Source: JBFLYC01 sp040756735 (lineage in GTDB: Bacteria; Bacillota; DSM-16504; Desulfitibacterales; Desulfitibacteraceae). Taken from it: a DNA stretch of 64,000 nt. The notes under the pieces are model-generated. The model did no database searches and was not told where the DNA came from. It saw only the letters and a list, made by a program, of their open reading frames with translations. Both the position numbers and the translations under genes were made by a program. Where the stretch lies: NCBI GenBank assembly GCA_040756735.1, contig JBFLYC010000008.1, forward strand, positions 1 to 64,000, read 5' to 3'. Positions 26,410-34,415 of this stretch are shown one piece after another. How positions within the stretch are numbered: position 1 is the stretch's first letter; each line of letters begins with the position of its first letter.

Positions 26410-27033
26410 GTGCTGGTCAATTATACAATTACTGAGTTCTCGAAAGAGTTGTCATCTTCATCTCCTGCTCCCGGAGGGGGAAGTGTTGCCGCCTTAAATG
26501 GTGTTTTAGCGGCAAGTTTAATGGTTATGGTTTGTAACCTTACTATCGGCAGGGAAAAATATAAAAATGACGAAGTTCTATTTAGAGAAATACGCGAAAA
26601 AGCTGCGAGTCTTCAAGATGCTTTCTTAAAGCTTGTGGATGATGACACAATGGCTTTTAATATGGTTATGTCCGCATATCAGCTTCCAAAAAATACAGAA
26701 GATGAAAAAAGCATCCGTCTGCAGTCTATTCAAGATGCTACAATGAAAGCCACACAAGTGCCTTTAGTAACTGCTCTAAAATCACTTGAAGCTTTGAGGC
26801 TGGCTCCGCTCATTGCTAAAAAGGGTAACACTAATGCTATTAGTGATATTGGAGTAGCTGTTTGCCAGGCAGAGGCAGCTTTGCAGGGAGCTGTGTTAAA
26901 TGTGAAGATTAATCTATCAATGATTAAAGACCAGGTTTTTGTTAAAACAGTTTTGAATCAGGTTACTGATTACCAAAATGAAGGAATGAAGCTAAAAGAA
27001 GAGACAATGTCAATTGTACAAGCTATAATGTAG
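26410..27033 (+). CDS. fchA: Formiminotetrahydrofolate cyclodeaminase
   Basis: 207 aa, GTG behind AGGAGG. Family signature SSSSPAPGGGSVAALNGVLAASL near residues 15-37 (first twenty residues of it recognisable as the cyclodeaminase loop), mostly alpha-helical. Converts 5-formimino-THF to 5,10-methenyl-THF with ammonia release. It stands as a separate gene as in clostridia, not fused as in animals. Directly after ftcD, it completes delivery of the one-carbon unit to the folate pool, from which purinolytic anaerobes gain ATP via formyl-THF synthetase (not in the window). Confidence 0.92.
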   Translation: MLVNYTITEFSKELSSSSPAPGGGSVAALNGVLAASLMVMVCNLTIGREKYKNDEVLFREIREKAASLQDAFLKLVDDDTMAFNMVMSAYQLPKNTEDEKSIRLQSIQDATMKATQVPLVTALKSLEALRLAPLIAKKGNTNAISDIGVAVCQAEAALQGAVLNVKINLSMIKDQVFVKTVLNQVTDYQNEGMKLKEETMSIVQAIM

Positions 27034-27082
27034 GTGACAAGGTCTAATAAGAATATGCCTTCATAAAGTGGGGACGCAAAGG

Positions 27083-27634
27083 ATGAAAATTATTGTAGGA
27101 ATTACCGGTGCCAGTGGGTCAATATATGGAATAAGTACCATGCGGCTGTTATCGCACATGGGTATTGAAACTCATGTGGTAGTCACTGAAGCCGGCGAAA
27201 AGGTAATGGATTACGAATGCAAGATAACAAGAAGTTATATGGAAAAGTACTGCACATGGCATAACAATAATGACCTTTTTTCACCAATTGCAAGTGGCAC
27301 GTATAAATGTGATGCCATGGTCATAGTCCCCTGTTCCATGAATACCCTGGGTTCTATTGCAAACGGCTGTGGTAATAGCCTACTAAACAGAGCTGCAGGA
27401 GTTATGCTAAAGGAAAAACGGAAACTAATCATTGTACCTAGAGAGACGCCTTTAAGCACTATACATTTGCAGAATATGCTGAGGTTGTCGCAAGCAGGGG
27501 CTCACATTTTACCCGCTTCTCCGGGGTTTTACCATATGCCAAAGGATTTATCAGATATAGTCAATTTTATGGTAACGAAAATCATGGATCTGCTGGAAAT
27601 CAACTGTAACCTAATCGACAGATGGGGAGAGTAG
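27083..27634 (+). CDS. ubiX: UbiX-family flavin prenyltransferase
   Basis: 183 aa from ATG 27083, the canonical MKIIVGITGASGS start, with GGGG 9 bp upstream; an earlier in-frame GTG at 27068 is not needed. Key features: GASGS nucleotide loop, VVVTEAGEKVM, VPCSMNTLGSIANG, KLIIVPRETPLS and the C-terminal MLRLSQAGAHILPASPGFY. It makes prenylated FMN, the cofactor of UbiD-type decarboxylases, from dimethylallyl phosphate and FMN. It sits 32 bp before ubiD, so the pair forms a decarboxylase module. Confidence 0.95.
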   Translation: MKIIVGITGASGSIYGISTMRLLSHMGIETHVVVTEAGEKVMDYECKITRSYMEKYCTWHNNNDLFSPIASGTYKCDAMVIVPCSMNTLGSIANGCGNSLLNRAAGVMLKEKRKLIIVPRETPLSTIHLQNMLRLSQAGAHILPASPGFYHMPKDLSDIVNFMVTKIMDLLEINCNLIDRWGE

Positions 27635-27666
27635 AACAAAAAATTATATAAGGGGGAGGAAGCGTT

Positions 27667-29004
27667 TTGTCTCTTTCACTAAGGAGTTATTTAAGTTTTT
27701 TAGAAAATACCGGTGACATGACTAGAGTTAAACGAGAGGTTAACCCAGTCTTTGAGTTAGGATTTCCCCTTAAAATTACCAAAGGGAGTAGACCGTTTTT
27801 CTTTGAAAAAGTTAAAGGTTATAATATGCCTGTTGTAGCCGGGCTGGTAGGGGATAGAGACAGAATAGCCAGGACATTAGGTGTTCCGACAAAACACTTG
27901 ATTCCTAAAATGATACAAGCCATGTCTGAACCCATACCCCCAGAGCTGGTAAACAGCGGCCCGGTACATGAAAACACTGTAAACTCAGGCATAGACCTGC
28001 CGAAAATGTTTCCGGTGCCAACCTTTCACCAAAAGGATTCTGCTCCTTTTATTACAGCGGGTATTTTATTTGTGAAAGACAGGGAAAATCGCAGGCTTTT
28101 TACATCAATTAGAAGAATGCAGGTAAACGGAGGCAACAATCTTTCCATTTTAATTGAAAGTCCTGGCTTGATTGAAATGTATTCCAAGCTGGAAGCAGAA
28201 AATAAACCCCTGGAAGTAGCAGTGGTTTTAGGTGTGCATCCAATTATAACACTATCTTCTCAGCTAAATACTCATCAGTTTGGGCTGGACAAAATGGGTT
28301 TTGCAGGTGGTCTTGCCGGTGAAGCATTTAAACTTGTAAAATGCAAGACTGTTGACTTGGAGGTTCCTGCTGATGCAGAAATTGTATTGGAAGGGAGAAT
28401 GATACCTCACAAGAGAAAGCCTGAAGGACCCTTTGGCGAGCTGGCAGGATATTATGGTCCATGTACAGAGCAGCCCTATGTGGAGATAGACTGTGTGACT
28501 TATCGCAACAACCCAATTTTTTCCGTTATTTTCCCTTCAAGTTTTGAGCACACCCTGCCTAATGGGATTAATAGGGAAGTGGGACTGTTTTTAGATGTCA
28601 GGAAAATTGTACCAACCGTAAAATCTGTTCATTTGACTACAGCAGGAGGCTGTAGATTTCATGCCATTGTATCCATTGTCAAACAAACTGAGGGTGACGG
28701 CAAAAGTGCAATAATGGCTGCTTTAGCAAGCAATAAAGATGTTAAGCATGTTGTGGTGGTTAACGAAGATGTCAACATATTCGACCCACATGATGTTGAA
28801 TGGGCGATAGCCACCAGGGTGCAGGCATGCAGTGATGTAATACTGATACCTGATGCTAAGGGTTCCGGCCTTGAGCCATCCCATAATGTCAGGGGAGTAA
28901 GTGATAAAATGGGCATTGATGCTACATATCCACTTTCACATAAACACTTATTTGAACGGACCTATATTCCCGGCAGCGAAGAATGGAAGTTGTCTGATTA
29001 TTAA
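27667..29004 (+). CDS. ubiD: UbiD-family prenyl-FMN decarboxylase
   Basis: 445 aa, TTG start behind GGGGGAGGAAG. UbiD landmarks: an N-terminal [20 protein letters not shown], central [20 protein letters not shown] holding the acidic catalytic region, and a C-terminal [19 protein letters not shown] and DATYPLSHK. Such enzymes reversibly decarboxylate unsaturated or aromatic acids. Flanked by folate formimino enzymes and BMC shell genes, the best pathway fit is 4-amino-5-imidazolecarboxylate to 4-aminoimidazole plus CO2 (inference). Benzoate-type or phenolic acid decarboxylation cannot be excluded from sequence alone. Confidence 0.93.
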   Translation: MSLSLRSYLSFLENTGDMTRVKREVNPVFELGFPLKITKGSRPFFFEKVKGYNMPVVAGLVGDRDRIARTLGVPTKHLIPKMIQAMSEPIPPELVNSGPVHENTVNSGIDLPKMFPVPTFHQKDSAPFITAGILFVKDRENRRLFTSIRRMQVNGGNNLSILIESPGLIEMYSKLEAENKPLEVAVVLGVHPIITLSSQLNTHQFGLDKMGFAGGLAGEAFKLVKCKTVDLEVPADAEIVLEGRMIPHKRKPEGPFGELAGYYGPCTEQPYVEIDCVTYRNNPIFSVIFPSSFEHTLPNGINREVGLFLDVRKIVPTVKSVHLTTAGGCRFHAIVSIVKQTEGDGKSAIMAALASNKDVKHVVVVNEDVNIFDPHDVEWAIATRVQACSDVILIPDAKGSGLEPSHNVRGVSDKMGIDATYPLSHKHLFERTYIPGSEEWKLSDY

Positions 29005-29021
29005 TCGAAAGTAGGTGTCGT

Positions 29022-29312
29022 ATGAGCCGTGCTGTAGGAATAATAGAAACCCAGGGACTGCCTGCAGCTATAGAAGCTGCTGATAGCATGGTTAAAGCTG
29101 CTAAAGTGAACATAGTTGATTATAAACAAATTGGGTCAGGCTTAATTGCCGTAATCGTACAGGGAGATGTTGGGGCAGTGAAAGCCGCTGTACAAGCGGG
29201 TCAGGCTGCTGCTGAAAAAATCGGTAAGATCATAGCAGTTGAAGTAATCCCCAGACCACACGAAGAAGCGGCAAAAATGCTGCAGTCATATTATTTTAGT
29301 AATGAGGAATAA
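29022..29312 (+). CDS. BMC-H microcompartment shell protein 1
   Basis: 96 aa, a single BMC domain of PduA/EutM type: [20 protein letters not shown] start, [17 protein letters not shown] and a [19 protein letters not shown] helix, then IPRPHEE. Such proteins form hexamers that tile the facets of a bacterial microcompartment. A short C-terminal tail (QSYYFSNEE) follows the domain. It starts 17 bp after ubiD, so the decarboxylase and shell are in one transcript. The residues around the pore loop (KQIGSGL) keep the common small-residue pattern. Confidence 0.96.
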   Translation: MSRAVGIIETQGLPAAIEAADSMVKAAKVNIVDYKQIGSGLIAVIVQGDVGAVKAAVQAGQAAAEKIGKIIAVEVIPRPHEEAAKMLQSYYFSNEE

Positions 29313-29327
29313 CGGAGGTGATGATAA

Positions 29328-30143
29328 GTGTCCGGCGATCCCCTGGTACAAAAGATTTTAAGTGAAGTGCTTCGTCAATCTGATCTAAGAACTCAAGTCA
29401 ATAGTAACAAAAATTACGACAAAACTGGAGAATCCCAGAGTTTGAACAACATGCAAAAAACTTCCCTTAGTTCCTTATCCAAGCCAAGAGAAGAAGTGAT
29501 AGGCTGCACCAAAGATGGCACAATTGGATTAGTGATTCCAAATTTAGATGAGAAGATCAAGCACAATTTAAAGTTCGAGAATAAGCGCATGGCAGTTGGT
29601 ATAATTAGTTCTCGCATTGGTTCTGCAGCACAGATTATGGCTGTTGATGAATCGGTGAAAAAAACTAACAGCACAGTTGTTTCTATTGATTTTGCGAGGG
29701 ATGGCAAGGGAGGTACAGGCCATGGCGCATTTGTCGTACTGAGCAGTTATGATGTAGCAGATGTCACCAGGGCTGTAGAAATTGCCCTAAGCTACACAGA
29801 GGAGTTTTTGAAAGATGCAATTATGCTGAGCTCCGGTTCAATTGAAACCTATTATACCGCAAGGGCTTCAACAGCATTGAACAAGGCCTTTAATGCTCCT
29901 TTAGACAGAGCATTTGGTATAATCATAGGCGCTCCCGCCGGAATCGGTATGATTATGGGGGATGTTGCCGTCAAAAGCGCCAGTATTGATGTAACTTACT
30001 GCAGCGGTCCTTCAGTAAAATCAGCTTTTTCTAATGAATTCTGGTTGACAGCAACAGGTGACTCGGCTGCCGTTAGGAGCGCTTTGGAAGCGGCAAAAAG
30101 TGTAGGCAAACAATTATTAGAGTATTCTCAAGGCCAGAGCTGA
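29328..30143 (+). CDS. BMC-T (tandem BMC, PduB/EtuB-like) shell protein
   Basis: 271 aa, GTG behind CGGAGGTGAT. A 65-residue N-terminal extension begins with an amphipathic helix (DPLVQKILSEVLRQS) and a flexible Ser/Asn/Lys-rich linker. Two BMC repeats follow: the first from about 75 (GTIGLVIPNLDEKI) with FARDGKGGTGHGAFVVL, the second from about 190 (FGIIIGAPAGIGMIMGDVAVK) to the end. PduB-type trimers have a similar extension. Such pseudohexamers often carry a gated pore or a metal site. It is the only BMC-T in the window. Confidence 0.92.
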   Translation: MSGDPLVQKILSEVLRQSDLRTQVNSNKNYDKTGESQSLNNMQKTSLSSLSKPREEVIGCTKDGTIGLVIPNLDEKIKHNLKFENKRMAVGIISSRIGSAAQIMAVDESVKKTNSTVVSIDFARDGKGGTGHGAFVVLSSYDVADVTRAVEIALSYTEEFLKDAIMLSSGSIETYYTARASTALNKAFNAPLDRAFGIIIGAPAGIGMIMGDVAVKSASIDVTYCSGPSVKSAFSNEFWLTATGDSAAVRSALEAAKSVGKQLLEYSQGQS

Positions 30144-30157
30144 GGGGGTGTTTTATC

Positions 30158-30598
30158 TTGATACAAAAAAGTGTCTTAAAAGAGATTATTAGAGAGGTCT
30201 TGGCTGAAAATCCCGATTTATCCGCAGGTACAGGTTTGTCTAATAAGATATCTTCATCAAAACCAGTTGAACACAGCTCCGTTATTGATGAGAATGCATA
30301 TGCAAAAACCGAGAATACTGCTGGGGTAAACAATCCGGGTGATATATGTATTAGCCAGGATAAACCAAAAGTTGCTTATTACCTCGCACTGGCCAGGGAA
30401 GCTGATAAGATGCCTGATAAGGTGTTGGAAAGGGCTGACAGGGCAAGAATACCCTACGAGTTTACCAAGCAGGATTTTCAAGAATTGATATATGAATTGG
30501 AAAACACCTGGAGCGCTCTGGTTCATGCTGAAGAATTGAAAAAAGTCCTTGACCTTTACAGCAAAAAATACTGTTTGAAAAAGAGCTTAGATATTTAG
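30158..30598 (+). CDS. Small BMC-associated protein with encapsulation-type N-terminal helix
   Basis: 146 aa, TTG behind GAGGGGGTG. I do not recognise the family. It opens with an amphipathic helix (IQKSVLKEIIREVLAENP) very like the lumen-targeting peptides of metabolosome enzymes. A 50-residue Ser/Asn/Glu-rich linker follows, then a compact helical domain (about 70-140; YLALAREADKMPDKVLERAD and LENTWSALVHAEELKKVLDLY). It lies between BMC-T and BMC-H genes. It may be a scaffold or assembly factor, or a cargo adaptor, of this compartment. The start helix resembles the one on the BMC-T protein. Confidence 0.75.
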   Translation: MIQKSVLKEIIREVLAENPDLSAGTGLSNKISSSKPVEHSSVIDENAYAKTENTAGVNNPGDICISQDKPKVAYYLALAREADKMPDKVLERADRARIPYEFTKQDFQELIYELENTWSALVHAEELKKVLDLYSKKYCLKKSLDI

Positions 30599-30626
30599 TA
30601 AATCCAGCTATTGGAGGTGGTGGCAA

Positions 30627-31016
30627 ATGCGCCAACTAGCCCTTGGTTTGTTCGAAACAATGGGATTTACTGCAGCTTTTTCAGCTGTAGATGCGGCTAC
30701 CAAGGCGGCAAATGTGACTTTTTTAGGCTATGAAAGGGTAATTGGCATGGAGAAAACGGTGAGTATTGTTGCTAAGATAGAAGGAGATGTAGCTGCCGTT
30801 AAGGCAGCAATTGCAGCAGGACAGGCTGCCGGAAATAAAACAGGAAAAGTATTTGCAGTGCATGTTATTCCGAGTCCTCATGAAGAATTAAAGCAGCTGG
30901 TCATGTCTCCCGAAACAAAAGAAACAATCAGTAGGAAAAGTACAGTAAACACTGCTCCCATCGCTAAAGAGAAAAACAAAAGCAAAACTGCAAACAAATC
31001 AATTAATAACAAATAA
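30627..31016 (+). CDS. BMC-H shell protein 2 with basic C-terminal extension
   Basis: 129 aa. Residues 1-90 are a BMC-H domain (LALGLFETMGFTAAFSAVDA, GDVAAVKAAIAAGQAAGNK, HVIPSPHEELKQL). Residues 91-129 form a Lys/Asn/Thr-rich tail of low complexity (ISRKSTVNTAPIAKEKNKSK). The N-terminus departs from the usual GLIETKG pattern (GLFETMGFTAAF), so it is a diverged paralogue rather than a copy. Tails on BMC-H proteins can bind cargo or filamentous partners. Start ATG behind GGAGGTGG. Confidence 0.92.
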   Translation: MRQLALGLFETMGFTAAFSAVDAATKAANVTFLGYERVIGMEKTVSIVAKIEGDVAAVKAAIAAGQAAGNKTGKVFAVHVIPSPHEELKQLVMSPETKETISRKSTVNTAPIAKEKNKSKTANKSINNK

Positions 31017-31035
31017 AATTAAGGAGGTTTTTTAA

Positions 31036-31317
31036 ATGAACGAAGCTTTAGGTTTGGTTGAAACAAAGGGTTTAGTCGGGGCAATTGAAGCGGCAGACGC
31101 CATGGTAAAAGCAGCAAATGTTAGTATAGTTGGTTACGAAAAAATTGGATTTGGTCTTGTCACCATTATGGTAAGAGGCGATGTGGGAGCCGTTAAGGCA
31201 GCAACAGATGCAGGGGCTGCTGCAGCAGGCAAAGTGGGAGAAGTTGTTTCCGTACATGTAATCCCAAGGCCCCACAGTGAAGTTGAGAAGGTAATCTTGA
31301 ATAAAGAGATCAAGTAG
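31036..31317 (+). CDS. BMC-H shell protein 3
   Basis: 93 aa, ATG behind AAGGAGG. The most canonical BMC-H of the three: [40 protein letters not shown] and [13 protein letters not shown]. Probably the major hexameric facet protein. It starts 19 bp after BMC-H 2 and has the strongest ribosome site of the shell genes, in keeping with high expression. The pore loop reads KIGFGL, with Phe in place of the Ser found in BMC-H 1, so the two may differ in pore size. Confidence 0.96.
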   Translation: MNEALGLVETKGLVGAIEAADAMVKAANVSIVGYEKIGFGLVTIMVRGDVGAVKAATDAGAAAAGKVGEVVSVHVIPRPHSEVEKVILNKEIK

Positions 31318-31477
31318 GTGCAATGGAAGTAGGAGTATATTTATTTTGTCTAAGGCTTTCAATTGTAGATGACAGCCAGTATTACTGCTGGCAGCCTGGG
31401 TAAACAAGCAGAGTTTAGATTTGTCGCTATCTGTGGCGATGCACATGGGTTGTCTATGTTTTAAGAGGGGTGAAAGA

Positions 31478-32260
31478 ATGTTTTCTTCTAACTTTAACAA
31501 TAGAATATTATATGAAGCCCTAAAGCAGATTAAGTCACGAGATGGTGATATGCTGAAAAAGGATTTTCTAGTAGTTGTAACTGGAAGTGATACTGGCAGG
31601 TACATTTCAATTGACTTTGTAAAAAAATGTTTAAAAAGCGACAAGACTGTTACTCTGACCCTCTCTAGAGGGGCTGAAGACCTCTCTAGTAAAGAAGAAT
31701 GGATGCAGGCAACCGGTTTTTGCGGCATAATCACAGAATCCACCAGGGTAAATACGCTGGACTTGGTTGATAATCACCGGCAAATAGTTGTTACATCGTT
31801 GACAACTAATACTGCAGCTAAATTGGCTGCTGGAATAAGTGATACTTTGACATCTAATCTTATACTTAAAGGTCTGATGAAAGGGGTAAGTGTAACTGCC
31901 TGTCATGAATGCTGTGATCCAGATGAGCTGCCTTTTCTGACTAAAGAGGGTAATCCTGGATACGAGGCAATTTATCATATGCTTAGGGAGAATATGGAAA
32001 AGCTCAAAAAAATAGGCATTAAGTTCATAAGCAAATCAGATTTAGAGGGAATTATTGGTGACTCTGCGCCTGAGAAAAGACCTGCTCCAGATGAACCTTC
32101 TCAATTGCAGCACACTACAATAGGAAAGAAACTGGTTTCTACTGATGACATTAGAACTTTAAGCAGTAACCAGAATGTGCATCTGCCAAAGGGCGCCATA
32201 ATTACTCCTTTAGCAAGGGATATAGCGAAAGAAAAGAGAATAACCTTTATTTATGAATAA
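31478..32260 (+). CDS. BMC-associated flavoprotein-like protein
   Basis: 260 aa from ATG 31478 (GAGGGGTGAAAG site); longer in-frame starts lack a site. Residues about 20-195 resemble the flavoprotein/DFP (phosphopantothenoylcysteine decarboxylase-like) fold: KKDFLVVVTGSDTGRYISID, VVTSLTTNTAAKLAAGISDT and NLILKGLMKGVSVTACHE. After a Pro-rich linker (about 200-230) comes a short tail, VHLPKGAIITPLARDIAKEK. That tail type recurs at the end of various microcompartment-associated proteins. Similar flavoproteins accompany several BMC locus types with uncertain function. It may maintain flavin, perhaps prenyl-FMN, inside the shell (inference). Confidence 0.7.
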   Translation: MFSSNFNNRILYEALKQIKSRDGDMLKKDFLVVVTGSDTGRYISIDFVKKCLKSDKTVTLTLSRGAEDLSSKEEWMQATGFCGIITESTRVNTLDLVDNHRQIVVTSLTTNTAAKLAAGISDTLTSNLILKGLMKGVSVTACHECCDPDELPFLTKEGNPGYEAIYHMLRENMEKLKKIGIKFISKSDLEGIIGDSAPEKRPAPDEPSQLQHTTIGKKLVSTDDIRTLSSNQNVHLPKGAIITPLARDIAKEKRITFIYE

Positions 32261-32291
32261 AAGGACGCATTAGTTAGAGGATGTGGGTTAT

Positions 32292-32567
32292 ATGCAATTA
32301 GGAAGAGTTGTGGGTAATGTAGTCGCAACTAGAAAAGATGAGCGTTTAGTAGGTTTTAAGTTAATGATAGTTCAACCTTTAGGCGCTGACAAAGAACTAA
32401 ATGGAACACCATTAATTGCTGTTGATACAGTTAGCGCTGGTATTGGAGAACTAGTACTTTTTGTAGTTGGTACGGTTGCTCCCTATGCAGTGAGAGTTGC
32501 CGATGCTCCAGTTGATGCTGCTATAGTTGCCATTGTAGACACAGTTGAGTACAAGGGAGGGAAATAG
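32292..32567 (+). CDS. BMC-P (EutN/CcmL family) vertex protein
   Basis: 91 aa from ATG 32292. Clear EutN/CcmL signature: LGRVVGNVVATRKDERLVGFK, the MIVQPL strand, VDTVSAGIGELVLFV and the C-terminal APVDAAIVAIVDTVE. Pentamers of this family cap the vertices and close the polyhedral shell. Its presence together with BMC-H and BMC-T shows that the locus encodes all three shell building blocks. The following deaminase gene begins 1 bp after its stop. Confidence 0.95.
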   Translation: MQLGRVVGNVVATRKDERLVGFKLMIVQPLGADKELNGTPLIAVDTVSAGIGELVLFVVGTVAPYAVRVADAPVDAAIVAIVDTVEYKGGK

Positions 32568-32568
32568 C

Positions 32569-34380
32569 GTGCAAACTGAACCTTTAAAAGATACAGTGAC
32601 TAGGAGAAAGCTAATAGATGTCTTAATGAATAAAGCAATGTATGCAGATCTGGTCTTAAAAAATGGGAAAATAATTAACGTTCTAACAAGGGAGATTGTT
32701 GCTGGAGATATTGCAGTAAAAGGCGAATTCATTTTAAAAGTGGGAAATGCAGCCGATTTGATCGGTCAAGAAACAAAGGTAGTAGACTTACAGGGCAAAT
32801 TTGTTTCGCCAGGATTTATAGATTCTCACATGCATTTTGAGAGCTCCATGCTTACTGTTTCTGAGTTTGCCCGTTTATCCATTCCATCAGGTACAACTAC
32901 ATTAGTTGCAGATCCTCATGAAATTGGAAATGCCCTGGGTCCAGCCGGTATCAAAGCCATGACAGAAGAGGCTAAATGTGTTCCTAATAATGTGTATTTT
33001 GTTGTGCCGTGTCTAACCCCAGATTCACCGGGGCTGGAGACAGCTGGTTATGATATAACCTCAAAGGATATGGAAGAAATACTAAACTATTATAATGTTA
33101 TCGGCATAGGAGAACTGCAGGGTTTTAGCAATGCAAAACATGTCTACAAAAATTCTCCGGAAATAATAGACGACCTGGTTGTATCTACAGGTTATGCAAA
33201 AAGCATAGGTAAGATTGTTGATGGCAATGCCCCTGAGTTATTTGGAAGTGAACTGGCAGCCCACATAATTTGTGGGGGAGGTGTGGTTTCCTGTCATGAA
33301 ACTACCAAAAAGGAAGAATGTATAGAAAAACTGAGACAGGGTGTATATGTTTTCATGCGGGAAGGCTCAACCCAAAGAAATATGTCCGAATGTATTAAAG
33401 CTGTTACTGAAGAAGGAATGGACTCACGCAGGTGTATTCTGGTAACAGATGACATGGTTGCCGAAGACCTTGAGAAATATGGACACATGAATGATGTGGT
33501 TAGACGCACAATCACACAAGGCGTGGACCCGGTTGAAGCAATACAAATGGTTACCATCAATCCAGCCGCTTATTTTAAATTTGAGCATCTAGGCGTGTTA
33601 GCGCCTGGAAAACAAGCAGATATAGTAATTCTTGACAATCTGCAGAACATGAATGTCCAACAGGTATATATTAAAGGAAAACAGGTTGCTGAGAATAAAA
33701 AAACAATAGTGCATATACCAGAGTATGAATACCCGATTACTGTAAAAATGTCAGTGAAAAGAGAGAAGATTAATCTGCAAGATCTGGCTGTGAAGACTCG
33801 TAAAACCGGTAAGGTAGCTGCCAGGGTTATCGGGGTGATTCCAGACCAAAATCTCACTGAAGCTTTACAGGCAAACCTGTTTGTTGACAATGGCATTGTC
33901 ATGGCCGATACAGAACAGGATATTATTCATATGGCATGCCTGGAAAGGTATGGGAGAAATAAAAACATAGGGCGAGCCTTTGTTAAAGGATTTGGCTTAA
34001 AAAAGGGCGCTTTTGCTGAGAGTATTGCCCATGACACCCATAACATTATTGCTGTTGGCGCTAATTTAGAAGATATGGCTTTAGCGGTTAATAGAGTTAT
34101 TGAAATGAATGGTGGAATTTCAGTAGTAAATAATAAAAAAGTATTAGCCGAAATGCGGTTACCCATAGCCGGTTTAATGACTGATGAATTAAGCGGTGAG
34201 GAAGTGACTCAAAAATTAATGGAACTGCATGAATGTATTGCTCAGTTGGGAGGAACCATCCATGCTCCACTAATGCATTTATCTTTTCTGGCGCTTACAA
34301 CCAGCCCGGTGTGGAAAATAACGGATTATGGACTTATTGATGTTGATAACTACACAGTTTTGCCTCCACTTGTGGATTAG
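32569..34380 (+). CDS. Adenine-deaminase-like metal-dependent amidohydrolase
   Basis: 603 aa. GTG 32569 follows AAGGGAGGG by 7 bp; an upstream TTG at 32545 would overlap the shell gene. AdeC features: N-terminal ADLVLKNGKIINVLT, the metal motif GFIDSHMHFESSM, VADPHEIGNALG, HETTKKEE, MREGSTQRNM and the C-terminal HDTHNIIAVGANLEDM domain. AdeC converts adenine to hypoxanthine with ammonia release. That fits purine catabolism directly. Its position inside the BMC cluster also makes it a candidate for deamination of 4-aminoimidazole (inference). Family sure, exact substrate open. Confidence 0.88.
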   Translation: MQTEPLKDTVTRRKLIDVLMNKAMYADLVLKNGKIINVLTREIVAGDIAVKGEFILKVGNAADLIGQETKVVDLQGKFVSPGFIDSHMHFESSMLTVSEFARLSIPSGTTTLVADPHEIGNALGPAGIKAMTEEAKCVPNNVYFVVPCLTPDSPGLETAGYDITSKDMEEILNYYNVIGIGELQGFSNAKHVYKNSPEIIDDLVVSTGYAKSIGKIVDGNAPELFGSELAAHIICGGGVVSCHETTKKEECIEKLRQGVYVFMREGSTQRNMSECIKAVTEEGMDSRRCILVTDDMVAEDLEKYGHMNDVVRRTITQGVDPVEAIQMVTINPAAYFKFEHLGVLAPGKQADIVILDNLQNMNVQQVYIKGKQVAENKKTIVHIPEYEYPITVKMSVKREKINLQDLAVKTRKTGKVAARVIGVIPDQNLTEALQANLFVDNGIVMADTEQDIIHMACLERYGRNKNIGRAFVKGFGLKKGAFAESIAHDTHNIIAVGANLEDMALAVNRVIEMNGGISVVNNKKVLAEMRLPIAGLMTDELSGEEVTQKLMELHECIAQLGGTIHAPLMHLSFLALTTSPVWKITDYGLIDVDNYTVLPPLVD

Positions 34381-34415
34381 CATCCCATAATTAAATGATG
34401 GGTAAGGTGTTGCAG

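Noticed and set aside
25481..27033. Formiminotransferase and cyclodeaminase assigned to histidine degradation with hutH
   Set aside because: hutH is 19 kb away with its own regulator, hutU and hutI are absent, and these genes share a run with UbiD and shell genes. A dual role remains possible.
31072..31743. Long minus-strand reading frames opposite the shell genes
   Set aside because: They lie antisense to well-supported BMC and flavoprotein genes, lack ribosome sites and show no recognisable domains; they are shadow frames.
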